Shown in pieces: positions 1 through 10,295 of a DNA stretch of 64,000 nucleotides. The notes below the pieces were generated by a model. That model saw only the letters and a program-made list of their open reading frames with translations. It ran no database searches and was not told the DNA's origin. Positions within the stretch are counted from its first letter, which is position 1, and every line of letters begins with the position of its first letter. Both the position numbers and the translations under genes were made by a program. The DNA comes from Phycisphaerae bacterium (GTDB lineage Bacteria > Planctomycetota > Phycisphaerae > SM23-33), in the NCBI GenBank assembly GCA_009783465.1, contig WRDM01000004.1, positions 35,231 through 99,230 of the forward strand, given 5' to 3'.

Positions 1-3000
1 GTCACCGTCCCCTTCACCGCCCAGGGCGGAAACCAACCGATCATCCTCCATGCCGCCGGACTGGCCCGGCTGGCCTACTACCGCGCGATCCCCGAACAAT
101 ACGCCTTCCGCGCGGGAATCTACATCGACCGCGAATCCCTGCTCCGCCGCCGCGACGCGCAGGTCATCGTCCGACCGTCGCTCCAGATCGCCGGCACGCC
201 CGTCAGCGTCCACCTGCTCGAAAACGTCCACCTCGAAATCGCCACCACCGACCGCGAGGGCGTCCGCTCCGTCAAACGCGTCAACGACCTCACACTCTTC
301 GACGACAAGGAAACCGCCGTCTCCTTCCGCGTGCCCGACAACATCCTCGACGTCACCTGCACGTTGCGGGCCCAGATCAAAAGCATGGCCACCCGGCAAC
401 CCATCGACCTGACGGCCACGCAGAGTTTCCCGATCAATCAGATCGACACGACCGCCCACACGCAGGACCTGCACCTGATGCACGTCGACGGCGACTACAT
501 GATCGAACTGCTCGGAAAAACCGGCGAAATTCAGCCAAACCAGGCCGTCCGGGTGACGTTCAAACACCGCTTCTTCACGCAGACGATCCACGCGACGCTC
601 AAGACCGACGCCAACGGACGCATCCATCTCGGGAAACTGCCGCGGGTGGACCTCCTCCGCGCCGACGCGCCGCAGGGATTCCACCGCACCTGGACGCTGC
701 CTCGCGACCAGCGCGCGGGGCACGACGTCGTGCACGGTCAGTCGATGCACCGGGCGGAGCACGGTCAGGCGCTCGGCGTCGTCTTCGTCCCCTATCTCGG
801 CCAGGCCGACAAAGTAACGCCGGAGAATTTCTCGCTGCTGGAAACTCGCGGCGGAACGTTCGTCGTCGACCGGACCGCCGAACTCGCGCTGACCGGCGAC
901 GGCTACCTCACCACCGAAGGCCTGGCCGCGGGCGACTACAGCCTGCGACTCAAAGAAACAGGCCAGGAAATCACCATCCGCCTGGCCGCGGGCCCGGTCG
1001 TCGAAGGCTACGTCATGGGCGCCACCCGCAAACTGGAGTTCAACCGCCACGTCCCGCTGAACATCGTCGACGTCTCCGCCGACAACGACACCGTCACCAT
1101 CCAACTCGGCGGCGTGACCGAATTCACGCGAGTCCACCTCGTCGCCACACGGTATCAGCCGAACTTCTCCATCCTCGGCCACCTGTTCCTGCCCGTCGCG
1201 GGCCTCGACAGCGTGACCAGCGCCTACCCGCCGTCGCTCTACGTCAGCGGCCGCGATATCGGCGACGAATACCGCTACATCCTCGAACGAAAATCCGCCG
1301 CCAAATTCCCCGGCAACATGCTCGCCCGCCCAGGCCTGCTGCTCAATCCCTGGGCCATCCGAAAAACCGAAACCGGCACACAACAAGCCCACGCCGGCAG
1401 CGAGTACGAAATGCAGGGCGAGAACCTCGCGCGCGGAGCGGGCGGAAGGATGTTTAGCAGCAGCGCCGGCGGCCGCCCCGGAACCATCCCGCCGCACGGC
1501 GGCAATCTCGACTTCCTCTCGCAGACCTCCGCCGTACTGGCCAGCCTGACGCCCGACGAAAACGGCCTCGTCACCGTCAAGCGGGCCAACCTCGGTGCCC
1601 ATCAGCAGATCCACGTCCTCGCCGTCGACACCGAATCGTCCGTCTATCGCGAGTTGGCCCTGCCCGAGCAGAAAATGCCCTTCCTCGACCTCCGCCTCAT
1701 GAAGGAAGCGCTCCCCGCCGACAAACATTTCACCGAACGAAAACAGATCACCCCGCTACAGGCCGGCGGACAACTCGTCATCAACGACATCGGCGCCAGC
1801 CGAGTCGAAACCTTCGACTCCCTCGAATCCGTCTACCGGCTCTACTCCGCGCTCACCAACAACCCGACGCTCGCGGAGTTCAACTTCATCCTCGCCTGGC
1901 CGGGCCTGAACGACGAACAAAAACGCGAAAAATGGTCCCGATACGCCTGCCACGAACTGGCCTTCTTCCTCTACCACAAAGACCGCCCGTTCTTCGACAC
2001 GGTGATCCTGCCCTATCTCAAAAACAAAAAAGACAAAACCTTCATGGATCACTACCTGCTAGGCAACGACCAGCAGTTGAAAACATTCACCGACCCGTGG
2101 GCATACCGCCGACTCAACGCCGCCGAACGCGTCCTGCTCGCCCAACGACTCGCCGACGAATCCGCCCGGACCGCCCGGCACGTCGAGGACGTCTTCAATC
2201 TCACCCCGCCCAACGTCGAACGGTTCAACTTCCTCTACAACACCGCCCTGCTCTCAGGCGGACTCGACCGCGGCCCAAGGTTCGGCCTGCGTATACAAGA
2301 TGGCCAAAGCGCACGGGAACTCCGAACGAACCTCGAATACGCCGCCGCGGACGCGGACGGTGAGAGATCGTACGGGTACGATGCCGATGAGGATTCGCCC
2401 ATGCTCGACGCCTCCCAGGCCCCCGCGCCGATGATAGCGGAAAACGCCAAGAGCGCAGCCGCAACCCCACGCGCCGCCACAGCACAGGCGGACAAGGCCG
2501 ACCGGGCCGCCACAACGCTGCCAGGAACGACACTCCGTAGAACAGAACGACAACCAAACGATCTGATCGCCCGCGTCCCCAATTTCGCCGGCGCCGAACT
2601 CGAACTCGGGGAACGCGTGGAGGCCATGCGCCAACGTCGCGAAGCCACCCGGCAGTTCTATCGCAAACTCGAAGCCACCGAGGAACTCGTCGAAAACAAC
2701 TACTACCGCCTGCCCATCGGGCATCAAAACGAGTCCCTGATCCCGGTCAACGGATTCTGGCTGGATTACGCCAAGTATACCGATAGCAACGCCCGGCGGC
2801 TGGGCAGAGCGACCAACTTCCTCTCGCCAAACTTCATCCACGCCGCGAACACCTTCTCCGAAATGATGCTCGCCCTGGCCGTGCTCGACCTGCCCTTTGC
2901 CGCCGAAAAACACGACATGGCCATCGACGACGCAAAGCTCACCCTCAAGGCCGCCTCGCCGATGATCGTCTTCCACAAGGAAACCAAACCCGCCGCCGAC

Positions 3001-4785
3001 GGCCAGCGGGGAGCCATCCTCGTCGGGCAAAACTACTTCCGCCAGGACGACCGCCATCGCGACGAGGGCAACGAACGATTCGACAAATACGTCACCGACG
3101 AATTCCTCATCGGCGTCGTGTACGGCTGTCAGGTCGTCGTCACCAACCCCACCAGCACGCCGCGAAAACTCGACGTCCTCGTCCAGATCCCCCAGGGCGC
3201 CCTGCCGGTGGACAACACCCTCGCCACCAAGAGCATCCACGTCCAACTCGCGCCCTACGCGACGCAGACGCTCGAATACTTCTTCTATTGGCCAAAAACC
3301 GGCCAATTCACAGGCCTGCCCGTCCAGGTCAGCAAAGATGAACAACTCGTCGGCTTCGCCGAGCCGATGACGTTCAAGGTCGTCCGCGAACTGACGCAGA
3401 TCGACCGCACGAGTTGGGAATACGTCAGCCAGCACGGCTCCGGCGACGACGTGCTCGCGTTCCTCAAGGACAACAACGTCGAACGGCTGAACCTGTACCT
3501 CATCGCCTGGCGGATGGCCGACGCGAAATTCTTCGGCCAAACCCTCGCCCTGCTTCGCGACCGGCACATGTACGAAAACACGCTGTGGTCCTACGGCATC
3601 AAGCACAACGACGTGCCCGCCGTCCGCGAATTCCTGCTGCATCAAGACCACTTCGTCTATCAGTGTGGCCTGTGGCTGAGCAGCCCGTTGCTGAGCATCG
3701 ACCCCGTGACCCGGACGTGGTACCAGCACATGGAATACGCCCCGGTGGTCAACGCGCGGGCGCACCAGCTCGGCAAAACGCGAACCATCGTCAACGAACG
3801 GATTTTCCAGCAATATTCCGCCCTGCTGGAGGTGCTGAAATTCAAGCCCGCCCTCAACGACGAGGATCGATTGGCCGTCACGTACTACCTGCTGCTCCAG
3901 GACCGCGTGGAAGAAGGCTTGGCGTGTCTGAAATCGGTGGACGCAGCCAAGCTCGCCGAGCGGTTGCAGTACGATTACCTCCAGGCCTACGCGGGGTTCT
4001 ATACGGAAGATCTCGCCGCCAGCCGCGAGTTGACGACCGCGTACAAGGACTACCCGGTCGACCGCTGGCGGAAACTGTTCGAGGCCGTGGGTGTGCAACT
4101 GGACGAACTCGACGGCGCCGCCGCCGGTGTGGTGGATGAGCAGAGCCGCGACCAGGCAATGGGCAAACTCGCCGCCACCGAGCCGGGACTGGAATTCACC
4201 GTCGAGGGCGGCAAGGTGAAGATGACGTATCAGAACCTCGGCAACGCTTCCGTTCGCGTAAACTATTACCTGATGGACGTGGAACTGCTCTTCAGCAAGA
4301 ATCCGTTCGTCGAGCAAAGCGGCGCAACGAGCTTCGCGTATGTCCAGCCGAACGCGACGGCGGATCTGAAGTTGCCGGACTTCAAGGCCCATGTCGCCGA
4401 ACCCGCCGTCAAAACGTTCACGTTCGACCTGCCTAAAGAGATGGCCGGGCGTAACGTGATGATCGAAATCACCGCCGGGGCGGTCAAGCGACAGCAGGCG
4501 TACTACGCCAACACGATGGTCGTGACGATGCTCGAAAACTACGGCCAGGTGAAAGTCGCCGACGACAAAGGCAAGGCCCTGGCCAAAGCGTACGTGAAGG
4601 TCTACGCCCGCATGAAAACCGGCCAGGTGCGGTTCTACAAGGACGGCTACACCGACCTGCGAGGCCGCTTCGACTACGCCTCGCTCAACACCGACGACCT
4701 CGACAACGTCGAACGATTCTCCATCCTGGTCGTCAGCCCCGATAACGGCGCGCTCGTCCGCTCCGCCGCGCCGCCGAAACAATAG
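1..4785 (+). CDS. Large secreted/surface multidomain protein (beta-sandwich/macroglobulin-like), 5' end outside window
   Basis: Frame +1 is open from base 1 through the 1484-aa ORF to TAA at 4785; C-terminal carboxypeptidase-regulatory-like 'YGQVKVADDKGKALAKAYVKVYARMKTGQVRFYKDGYTDLRGRFDY'. Confidence 0.7.
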   Translation, partial: VTVPFTAQGGNQPIILHAAGLARLAYYRAIPEQYAFRAGIYIDRESLLRRRDAQVIVRPSLQIAGTPVSVHLLENVHLEIATTDREGVRSVKRVNDLTLFDDKETAVSFRVPDNILDVTCTLRAQIKSMATRQPIDLTATQSFPINQIDTTAHTQDLHLMHVDGDYMIELLGKTGEIQPNQAVRVTFKHRFFTQTIHATLKTDANGRIHLGKLPRVDLLRADAPQGFHRTWTLPRDQRAGHDVVHGQSMHRAEHGQALGVVFVPYLGQADKVTPENFSLLETRGGTFVVDRTAELALTGDGYLTTEGLAAGDYSLRLKETGQEITIRLAAGPVVEGYVMGATRKLEFNRHVPLNIVDVSADNDTVTIQLGGVTEFTRVHLVATRYQPNFSILGHLFLPVAGLDSVTSAYPPSLYVSGRDIGDEYRYILERKSAAKFPGNMLARPGLLLNPWAIRKTETGTQQAHAGSEYEMQGENLARGAGGRMFSSSAGGRPGTIPPHGGNLDFLSQTSAVLASLTPDENGLVTVKRANLGAHQQIHVLAVDTESSVYRELALPEQKMPFLDLRLMKEALPADKHFTERKQITPLQAGGQLVINDIGASRVETFDSLESVYRLYSALTNNPTLAEFNFILAWPGLNDEQKREKWSRYACHELAFFLYHKDRPFFDTVILPYLKNKKDKTFMDHYLLGNDQQLKTFTDPWAYRRLNAAERVLLAQRLADESARTARHVEDVFNLTPPNVERFNFLYNTALLSGGLDRGPRFGLRIQDGQSARELRTNLEYAAADADGERSYGYDADEDSPMLDASQAPAPMIAENAKSAAATPRAATAQADKADRAATTLPGTTLRRTERQPNDLIARVPNFAGAELELGERVEAMRQRREATRQFYRKLEATEELVENNYYRLPIGHQNESLIPVNGFWLDYAKYTDSNARRLGRATNFLSPNFIHAANTFSEMMLALAVLDLPFAAEKHDMAIDDAKLTLKAASPMIVFHKETKPAADGQRGAILVGQNYFRQDDRHRDEGNERFDKYVTDEFLIGVVYGCQVVVTNPTSTPRKLDVLVQIPQGALPVDNTLATKSIHVQLAPYATQTLEYFFYWPKTGQFTGLPVQVSKDEQLVGFAEPMTFKVVRELTQIDRTSWEYVSQHGSGDDVLAFLKDNNVERLNLYLIAWRMADAKFFGQTLALLRDRHMYENTLWSYGIKHNDVPAVREFLLHQDHFVYQCGLWLSSPLLSIDPVTRTWYQHMEYAPVVNARAHQLGKTRTIVNERIFQQYSALLEVLKFKPALNDEDRLAVTYYLLLQDRVEEGLACLKSVDAAKLAERLQYDYLQAYAGFYTEDLAASRELTTAYKDYPVDRWRKLFEAVGVQLDELDGAAAGVVDEQSRDQAMGKLAATEPGLEFTVEGGKVKMTYQNLGNASVRVNYYLMDVELLFSKNPFVEQSGATSFAYVQPNATADLKLPDFKAHVAEPAVKTFTFDLPKEMAGRNVMIEITAGAVKRQQAYYANTMVVTMLENYGQVKVADDKGKALAKAYVKVYARMKTGQVRFYKDGYTDLRGRFDYASLNTDDLDNVERFSILVVSPDNGALVRSAAPPKQ

Positions 4786-4807
4786 TTTCACAATAACGTT
4801 TTCATCG

Positions 4808-4890
4808 GCTTGCCGTTTTGTGCTGTAGAATGTCATGTACTGCAAAATGTTCTGTAGTTCATAACATCCGACAGCGCAAAACGGCAAACC
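4808..4890. repeat. Type A palindrome (A1)
   Basis: ggcttgccgttttgtgctgt / acagcgcaaaacggcaaacc. Confidence 0.9.
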
Positions 4891-4891
4891 A

Positions 4892-6004
4892 TTAATCCCC
4901 GCGGCAAAGATTCGCGGCGATTTCTTTCAACCGTTTTATCGAATGCGACAAGAACTGTTTGTACGCGGAACAAAAATAGTTATTCGATTTCCCAGCCCCG
5001 TCCACGATCCGATTGCGCCGACATCCGCCGCGGCATAATCGGAAAAACTCACACGCCTTGCACCGATCAGGCCACCCGCGCGACGCATCCACGAACCGCG
5101 CGGAATTCCCATGCAAACCAAGGATCCCATCCGTCAGAATCGAACCCAGGCGGCACTCATCCAAAACATAAAAATCACAGGGATACACCGAGCCATCCGC
5201 TTCGATCACATACTGATTCTGGCACGTCCCCCGCATATCGCACGATTCCGTCGCGACTCCCACCATGTGCGCCAGATAATTCTCGAACATTCGTATGTAC
5301 GGCTGCTGCTGTTTACACCAATCGTCATACCACAGATCGAACAGCTCGCGCAAAAACAGGCCATAATCTTCAGGCGTGAGCGAAAACGCTTGGCCGCCCG
5401 GTTCTTCTCCCAATGGATCAAGACACGGAATAAACTGTAGATAACGAAACCCGCGTTCTTTGTAAAAATGATATATACGGTTAATATCCCGCGCGGTTTG
5501 GCGATTGACCACTGTGAGAATGTTATAGTCAACGTTCAACCGGTCGAACAGCCCGGCCGTGGCCATCACCCGGCCAAACGTGCCCTCCCCTGCCACGTTT
5601 ACACGGTTGATATTATGATGTTCCTCCAACCCATCCAACGACAGGCCGACCAAAAACTTATGATTGGCGAAAAACGTCGCCCATGGTTCCGTAACCGCAT
5701 ACCCATTTGTCTGAATGGTGTTCTGAATCTGAACATCATGGACATTATATTGTTTCTGCAAGTGAATAACCGACTCGAAAAATTCCAGCCCCGCAAGCGT
5801 CGGTTCACCGCCCTGAAAACCGAACGTGCATTGGCCGTGGGCGAACGCGAGAACTTTTTCCGTCAGAACGTCCAGCGTTTCGTGGCTCATCACGCCGAAA
5901 CTCGCCTGGTCCCGCTTGGCCATCTCGTCGCAATAAAAACAATACCGGCACCGCAGATTGCACAGGCCGGAGGCGGGTTTGATTAATACGCTGATTGGAG
6001 GCAT
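4892..6004 (-). CDS. Anaerobic sulfatase-maturating enzyme-like radical SAM/SPASM protein
   Basis: CNLRCRYCFYC radical SAM motif, GGEPTL, C-terminal Cys-rich SPASM region (CDFYVLDECRLG...CKACEFFRLCRGGCRRNR). Confidence 0.88.
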   Translation of the reverse strand: MPPISVLIKPASGLCNLRCRYCFYCDEMAKRDQASFGVMSHETLDVLTEKVLAFAHGQCTFGFQGGEPTLAGLEFFESVIHLQKQYNVHDVQIQNTIQTNGYAVTEPWATFFANHKFLVGLSLDGLEEHHNINRVNVAGEGTFGRVMATAGLFDRLNVDYNILTVVNRQTARDINRIYHFYKERGFRYLQFIPCLDPLGEEPGGQAFSLTPEDYGLFLRELFDLWYDDWCKQQQPYIRMFENYLAHMVGVATESCDMRGTCQNQYVIEADGSVYPCDFYVLDECRLGSILTDGILGLHGNSARFVDASRGWPDRCKACEFFRLCRGGCRRNRIVDGAGKSNNYFCSAYKQFLSHSIKRLKEIAANLCRGD

Positions 6005-6030
6005 GATCGTCGCCCAATATATATACCTGT

Positions 6031-6150
6031 CCGACTTCGCGAAGACCGAGCGGGATTACGCGGATTAACGGATTAAGGATTTTTCGCTCTGTACGACAAT
6101 CCTTTTAATCCTTACATCCGTGTAATCCCGCTCGGTCTTCGCGAAGTCGG
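6031..6150. repeat. Type B palindrome (B1)
   Basis: 29-bp perfect arms ccgacttcgcgaagaccgagcgggattac / gtaatcccgctcggtcttcgcgaagtcgg. Confidence 0.97.
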
Positions 6151-6154
6151 ATCA

Positions 6155-6212
6155 TATAACGTTTTGCCTTACATAACATTCCACATCGCAAAACGGAAAG
6201 CCCTATCGACGA
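6155..6212. repeat. Partial type A element (A2), abutting B1
   Basis: ataacgttttgccttacataacattccacatcgcaaaacggaaagccc. Confidence 0.65.
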
Positions 6213-6220
6213 TCTGTCGC

Positions 6221-7174
6221 TTACAGTCCCGCCGCCTTGATGATGTCGGGGACGCAATGGTCCCAGCCGAGGGTCATCAGGTGGGCGCCCTGACACATGT
6301 CTTTCATTTCGCGGACCAGTTGGCCACAAATGTCGATGGAGATTTTCTGGCGGTCTTCCTTGGAGGCGTCGGTGAGTTTTTTGAGGATCCAGTCGGGCAC
6401 TTTCACACCGGGGACGGAGGTGTTCATGTATTTGCCCATGCCGGCGGTTTTGAGCTGCACGATACCCACGAGCACCGGCACGTTGATGCCGCGTTTGCGG
6501 ATTTCGGTCATGAATTTCTCGAACGCGGCGGGTTCGTAGACGGCCTGCGTCTGCACGTACTGGGCGCCGGCGGCGACTTTCATTTGCAGCTTGAGGATTT
6601 GCGGTTCGACTTCGTCGGCACAGGGCGTGACGCAGCAGCCTTTGAAGAATTTCGGCGAGCCTTCGAGGACGTTGGCGTTGCCCTTGGCGTCGAGGCCCAT
6701 GTCGCTGCCGTTTTCGAGCGTGGTCATGGCGCGAAGCAGGCCGACGCTGTCGAGGTCGAAGACGGGCTTGGCATCGGCGTGGTCGCCCATCGCGACGTGG
6801 TCGCCCGTCAGGGCCAGCACGTTGCGGATGCCCAGGCACCAGGCGGACAGCAAGTCGCTCTGGAGGGCAAGGCGGTTGCGGTCGCGCGTGACCATCTGGA
6901 AAATCGGTTCAATGCCGCGGTCGACGAGCATGTGGCTGATCGCCATCGAGCCGGTCCGCATGACGGCGGTTTGAATGTCCGTCACGTTCACCGCGACGAC
7001 GGTGTGTTTGAGGTATTCCTCGGCTTCGTGAAGGCATTTTTCGATACTCGTGCCCTTGGGCGGGCCGATCTCGCCGGAGACGACGAAATGGCCGGCCTGG
7101 AATTCGCGTTGCAGGCGGCTGACGGGTTCATTCGGATTCACAGGGGTATTTTCATTCAAGGCGGTTGTGGTCAT
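6221..7174 (-). CDS. metF: Methylenetetrahydrofolate reductase
   Basis: MTHFR family sequence (FVVSGEIGPPKG...NVTDIQTAVMR...ALTGDH...QTQAVYE...VLVGIVQLKTAGMGKYMN); start at MTTTALNENTP, ATGA overlap with the upstream gene. Confidence 0.87.
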   Translation of the reverse strand: MTTTALNENTPVNPNEPVSRLQREFQAGHFVVSGEIGPPKGTSIEKCLHEAEEYLKHTVVAVNVTDIQTAVMRTGSMAISHMLVDRGIEPIFQMVTRDRNRLALQSDLLSAWCLGIRNVLALTGDHVAMGDHADAKPVFDLDSVGLLRAMTTLENGSDMGLDAKGNANVLEGSPKFFKGCCVTPCADEVEPQILKLQMKVAAGAQYVQTQAVYEPAAFEKFMTEIRKRGINVPVLVGIVQLKTAGMGKYMNTSVPGVKVPDWILKKLTDASKEDRQKISIDICGQLVREMKDMCQGAHLMTLGWDHCVPDIIKAAGL

Positions 7175-7863
7175 TTGGAGAATTCCTCGGTTTCCATCAG
7201 TTCTTTGTGGGTCAATCGGCGGGCGCCTTTGCCGTTGCGGTCCTTGGACCACTTTTTGGCGGGGCGAACTTTGGTGTACAGTTCCAGTTTGCCGGCGGCT
7301 TGGAGCTTCTTGAAGATGAGATACCAGCCGCAATCCATGTCCTTGGACACTTCACATTTTCCGGTTTTGGTTCCGCCGCACGTGCCGTTGGTCAGGCCTT
7401 TGGAGCAGCGGACGATGGGGCAGATGCCGCCGGTTTCGGCGAGCAGGCAGTCGCCGCATCCGCCGCAGTATTCCTGCCAGACGCCCTTGGCGGTGCTGGC
7501 GTCGTAGGAAGTCGTGTTGAGGCCCGGCAGGACGGTCGCCTGAGGGGCCAGTTCGCTCATGAATCCCACGCCCACGCCGCAGGCGATGGAGAGCACGGCG
7601 TCGTACTGGTCGAGCGGTTTCTTCAACATCGCGGCGAATTCGCGGTCGCACTGACGGGTGATGCAGTCGACGTCGAACTGCACGTCGGCTCGTCCCGCCG
7701 CGGCGGCGGCAAGCTTCAGTTGGCTGGCGAGCAGGTCGGCCTGTTTCTCGCCGCCCGAGACGCACACCGTCACGCACCCGCCACAGGCCAACACCAGCAC
7801 CCGCTTGTACGGCGCCAGCATGGCGAGGATTTCTTCCATCGGTTTACGGTCTGCTACGATCAT
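7171..7863 (-). CDS. metV: MetV-like methylenetetrahydrofolate reductase partner (zinc/Fe-S protein)
   Basis: LACGGCVTVC near N-terminus, Cys-rich C-terminus CGGCGDCLLAETGGICPIVRCSKGLTNGTCGGTKTGKCEV...DC; ATGA overlap with metF. Confidence 0.8.
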   Translation of the reverse strand: MIVADRKPMEEILAMLAPYKRVLVLACGGCVTVCVSGGEKQADLLASQLKLAAAAAGRADVQFDVDCITRQCDREFAAMLKKPLDQYDAVLSIACGVGVGFMSELAPQATVLPGLNTTSYDASTAKGVWQEYCGGCGDCLLAETGGICPIVRCSKGLTNGTCGGTKTGKCEVSKDMDCGWYLIFKKLQAAGKLELYTKVRPAKKWSKDRNGKGARRLTHKELMETEEFSK

Positions 7864-8003
7864 TCTTTTCTCCTTCAGAACACACTGCCCCGCCGGTTTC
7901 ACGGCGTTAGACGACAATCAATATTTTGTTACAAGGAACCGTTTTCGTTGATTCGTTAACTCGTTGATTCGTTAATTGGTCAGTCGTTTTCCGAGTTAAC
8001 GTA

Positions 8004-10076
8004 TTAACGTATCAACGAATTCATACAGTCTCGTTCGGCCGCGACGACCACGGCGCGGTTGGCGGCGGTTCGGACGGCCAGTTGGGCCCTGTCGGGGTTG
8101 AGGCCGATTTCCTTGAGCATCGTGCGAACGCGCGTGACGTACGCGTGGGCCTTTCGCATCGTGGTCGGATAGCGGTCGGCGCCGGCCGGTTCGGTAACGA
8201 CGAGCACGCCGGTGGCGCCGGCTTCGATGGCGGCGAGAATCTCCGCCGGGCCAAGGCGACTGATGCTCGAGAGGTAGATTTCGGCCACGCCGGCGGGGGC
8301 GGGATCGGCCTTGCCGGTCCAACTGGCCGCGTCGGCGTGGAAACCGTTGATGAACGCGACGACTTTTTTTCCCGCGGGCAGTTTGCCGACGGCCGACTTG
8401 ACGCGGTCCCGCAGCGCGTGCGGTTCGTATCCCTTGGGCACGATGGCGTTGGCGGGGCAGGCGGCCATGCACAGGCCGCAGGCCTGGCACAAGGCCGAGT
8501 CGATGCGGGCAACGTCGGTGACCTTGGGGATGTCGAACGGGCAGACGCGGAAGCAGGTCTGGCAGGCGGCGCATTTATCGACGACGACTTCGGCGCCGCT
8601 GCCGCAGCTCATGCATCTCCGGGCCTCGGCCAGGGCGGTCGGCTCGGGGAACGTGTGTTCGAATTCGTTCCAATTTTTCGCCCGGACGTCGGCGGGTTCG
8701 GTGGGCGTGGGGTTGCGGTCGCAGCGGATGAGCTTGTCGGCGGTCTGGGCGTCGATCGTGCCGATGTAGGGCGGCGTCGCGTCGTTCAGGACGATCGGCT
8801 TGCCCGAAAGGAACATGTCGATGGCCTTGGCGGCGCGTTGGCCGCTGGCGCAGGCTTCGACGGCCGATCCGGGCGGCGTGACGATCTCGCCGGCGGCGAA
8901 AACGCCCGCAACGGCGGTCTCGTGCGTGGCCTTGTTGATGCCGAATAGCACGCGCCCGTTGGCGTCGGGTTTCACGTCGCAGCCGGCGAGGAAGCCCAAG
9001 TCCGGCATCTGCCCGATGGCGAGAATGACGGCGTCGCACGCGGCGACGGCCTGGTCGGCGTCGTCGTACGTCGGGCTGAATTTTTTCGCCTCGTCAAAGA
9101 CGCGCGTGACCTTGCGGTGCTTGAGGCCTGTGATTTTGCCACCCTTCACCACGATCTCGACGGGGCCTCGACGATGAATGAACGTCACGCCTTCGTCCTT
9201 GGCTTCGTGCTGTTCCCACCACCAGGCGGGCATTTCCTGCTCGTCTTCGAGCATCATCATCTGCACGCGGGCGCCGAGCCGAACGGCCGACCGGGCGGCG
9301 TCGACGGCGACGTTGCCGCCGCCGATCACCAGCACATTTTTGCCGATATCCAGCGGCTGATCGAACGCGACGGCTTCGAGGAATGTCAGCACAGGCAGCA
9401 CGCGCGGGTGATCCGCGCCGGGCAGCGGCAGCGTGCGGCTCTTGGCCAGGCCCGTCGTCACGAGCACGGCGGCGAACTGCTTTTGCAGGTCGGCGATCGT
9501 TTTATCCTTGCCGATCTCCACGCCGGTGACGATGGTCACGCCGTGCGCGGCGATCCAGTCGACGTCCTGCTTCACCACGTCGGCGGGCAGGCGATATTTC
9601 GGAATGGCCGTGCGGGGAATACCGCCGGCAACGGGGAATTTTTCAAACACGGTCGGGCGATAGCCCAGCTTGGCCAAATCCAATGCCGCCGCAAGCCCCG
9701 CGGGCCCCGCGCCGACGATCGCGACGGCGGCCTTGTTTTGCAGGATGGCCTTGTGAACCGGAGCGGAGGCCCCAAGCCCCTCGACCACGAACCGCTTGAC
9801 TTCGCGAATGGCGACGGCCCCTTCGACGTCGGCCCGGCGGCAGTTCTGCTCGCACGGGTGATGGCAGATTCGCCCGCAGATGCTCGCGAAGGGAATATCG
9901 CGGCGGATGATCTCGGCGGCGGCGACGAAATCGCCCGCCGCCGCGGCTTCGAGATACGCCCGCACGTCGGCATGCACGGGGCAGGCGTTCCGGCACGGCG
10001 CCCATTCGCGATCCAGCAACTCGGTCGTCCCAGTCAACTTCGCCATCGCGGCGGAGGTCAAATCAACATCCCGCAT
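8004..10076 (-). CDS. GltD/NfnB-like FAD-NAD(P) oxidoreductase fused to 4Fe-4S ferredoxin and a degenerate MvhD-like C-terminal domain
   Basis: N-terminal Fer4_20-type Cys cluster (CRNACPVHADVRAYL...CGRICHHPCEQNCRR), GAGPAGLAAALDLAKLGY, VIGGGNVAVDAARSA, two ferredoxin clusters (CAACQTCFRVCP, CQACGLCMAACP), then VVAFINGFHAD...GATGVLVV tail. Confidence 0.8.
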   Translation of the reverse strand: MRDVDLTSAAMAKLTGTTELLDREWAPCRNACPVHADVRAYLEAAAAGDFVAAAEIIRRDIPFASICGRICHHPCEQNCRRADVEGAVAIREVKRFVVEGLGASAPVHKAILQNKAAVAIVGAGPAGLAAALDLAKLGYRPTVFEKFPVAGGIPRTAIPKYRLPADVVKQDVDWIAAHGVTIVTGVEIGKDKTIADLQKQFAAVLVTTGLAKSRTLPLPGADHPRVLPVLTFLEAVAFDQPLDIGKNVLVIGGGNVAVDAARSAVRLGARVQMMMLEDEQEMPAWWWEQHEAKDEGVTFIHRRGPVEIVVKGGKITGLKHRKVTRVFDEAKKFSPTYDDADQAVAACDAVILAIGQMPDLGFLAGCDVKPDANGRVLFGINKATHETAVAGVFAAGEIVTPPGSAVEACASGQRAAKAIDMFLSGKPIVLNDATPPYIGTIDAQTADKLIRCDRNPTPTEPADVRAKNWNEFEHTFPEPTALAEARRCMSCGSGAEVVVDKCAACQTCFRVCPFDIPKVTDVARIDSALCQACGLCMAACPANAIVPKGYEPHALRDRVKSAVGKLPAGKKVVAFINGFHADAASWTGKADPAPAGVAEIYLSSISRLGPAEILAAIEAGATGVLVVTEPAGADRYPTTMRKAHAYVTRVRTMLKEIGLNPDRAQLAVRTAANRAVVVAAERDCMNSLIR

Positions 10077-10207
10077 GAAATTCTCCAAATCAAAACGATT
10101 ACCAAGCGGGGATTGTACACCACCGGCGGAGGAATTCAATGGCGGAAAACGCTGGGATGGCGAGGGTTCGCGTCACGTTTGTGGATGGACAACATCGAAA
10201 GCCCAAC

Positions 10208-10295
10208 CTGGCCACAGGCCCTGCCAGTTTGCGTTGCAAAACGGGCCTGGCGTCAAGAGCGTCCTACAACGCAAAATGGCAGGGCCTGTGGCCAG
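10208..10295. repeat. Type A palindrome (A3)
   Basis: ctggccacaggccctgccagtttgcgttg / caacgcaaaatggcagggcctgtggccag. Confidence 0.95.

Noticed and set aside
2254-4887. 877-aa antisense ORF opposite the first large gene
   Set aside because: Shadow ORF of a high-GC gene; composition (V/D/F/H-rich) and lack of recognisable motifs are typical of antisense translation.
6164-7507. 447-aa plus-strand ORF opposite metF/metV
   Set aside because: Antisense shadow; metF and metV are well recognised on the other strand.
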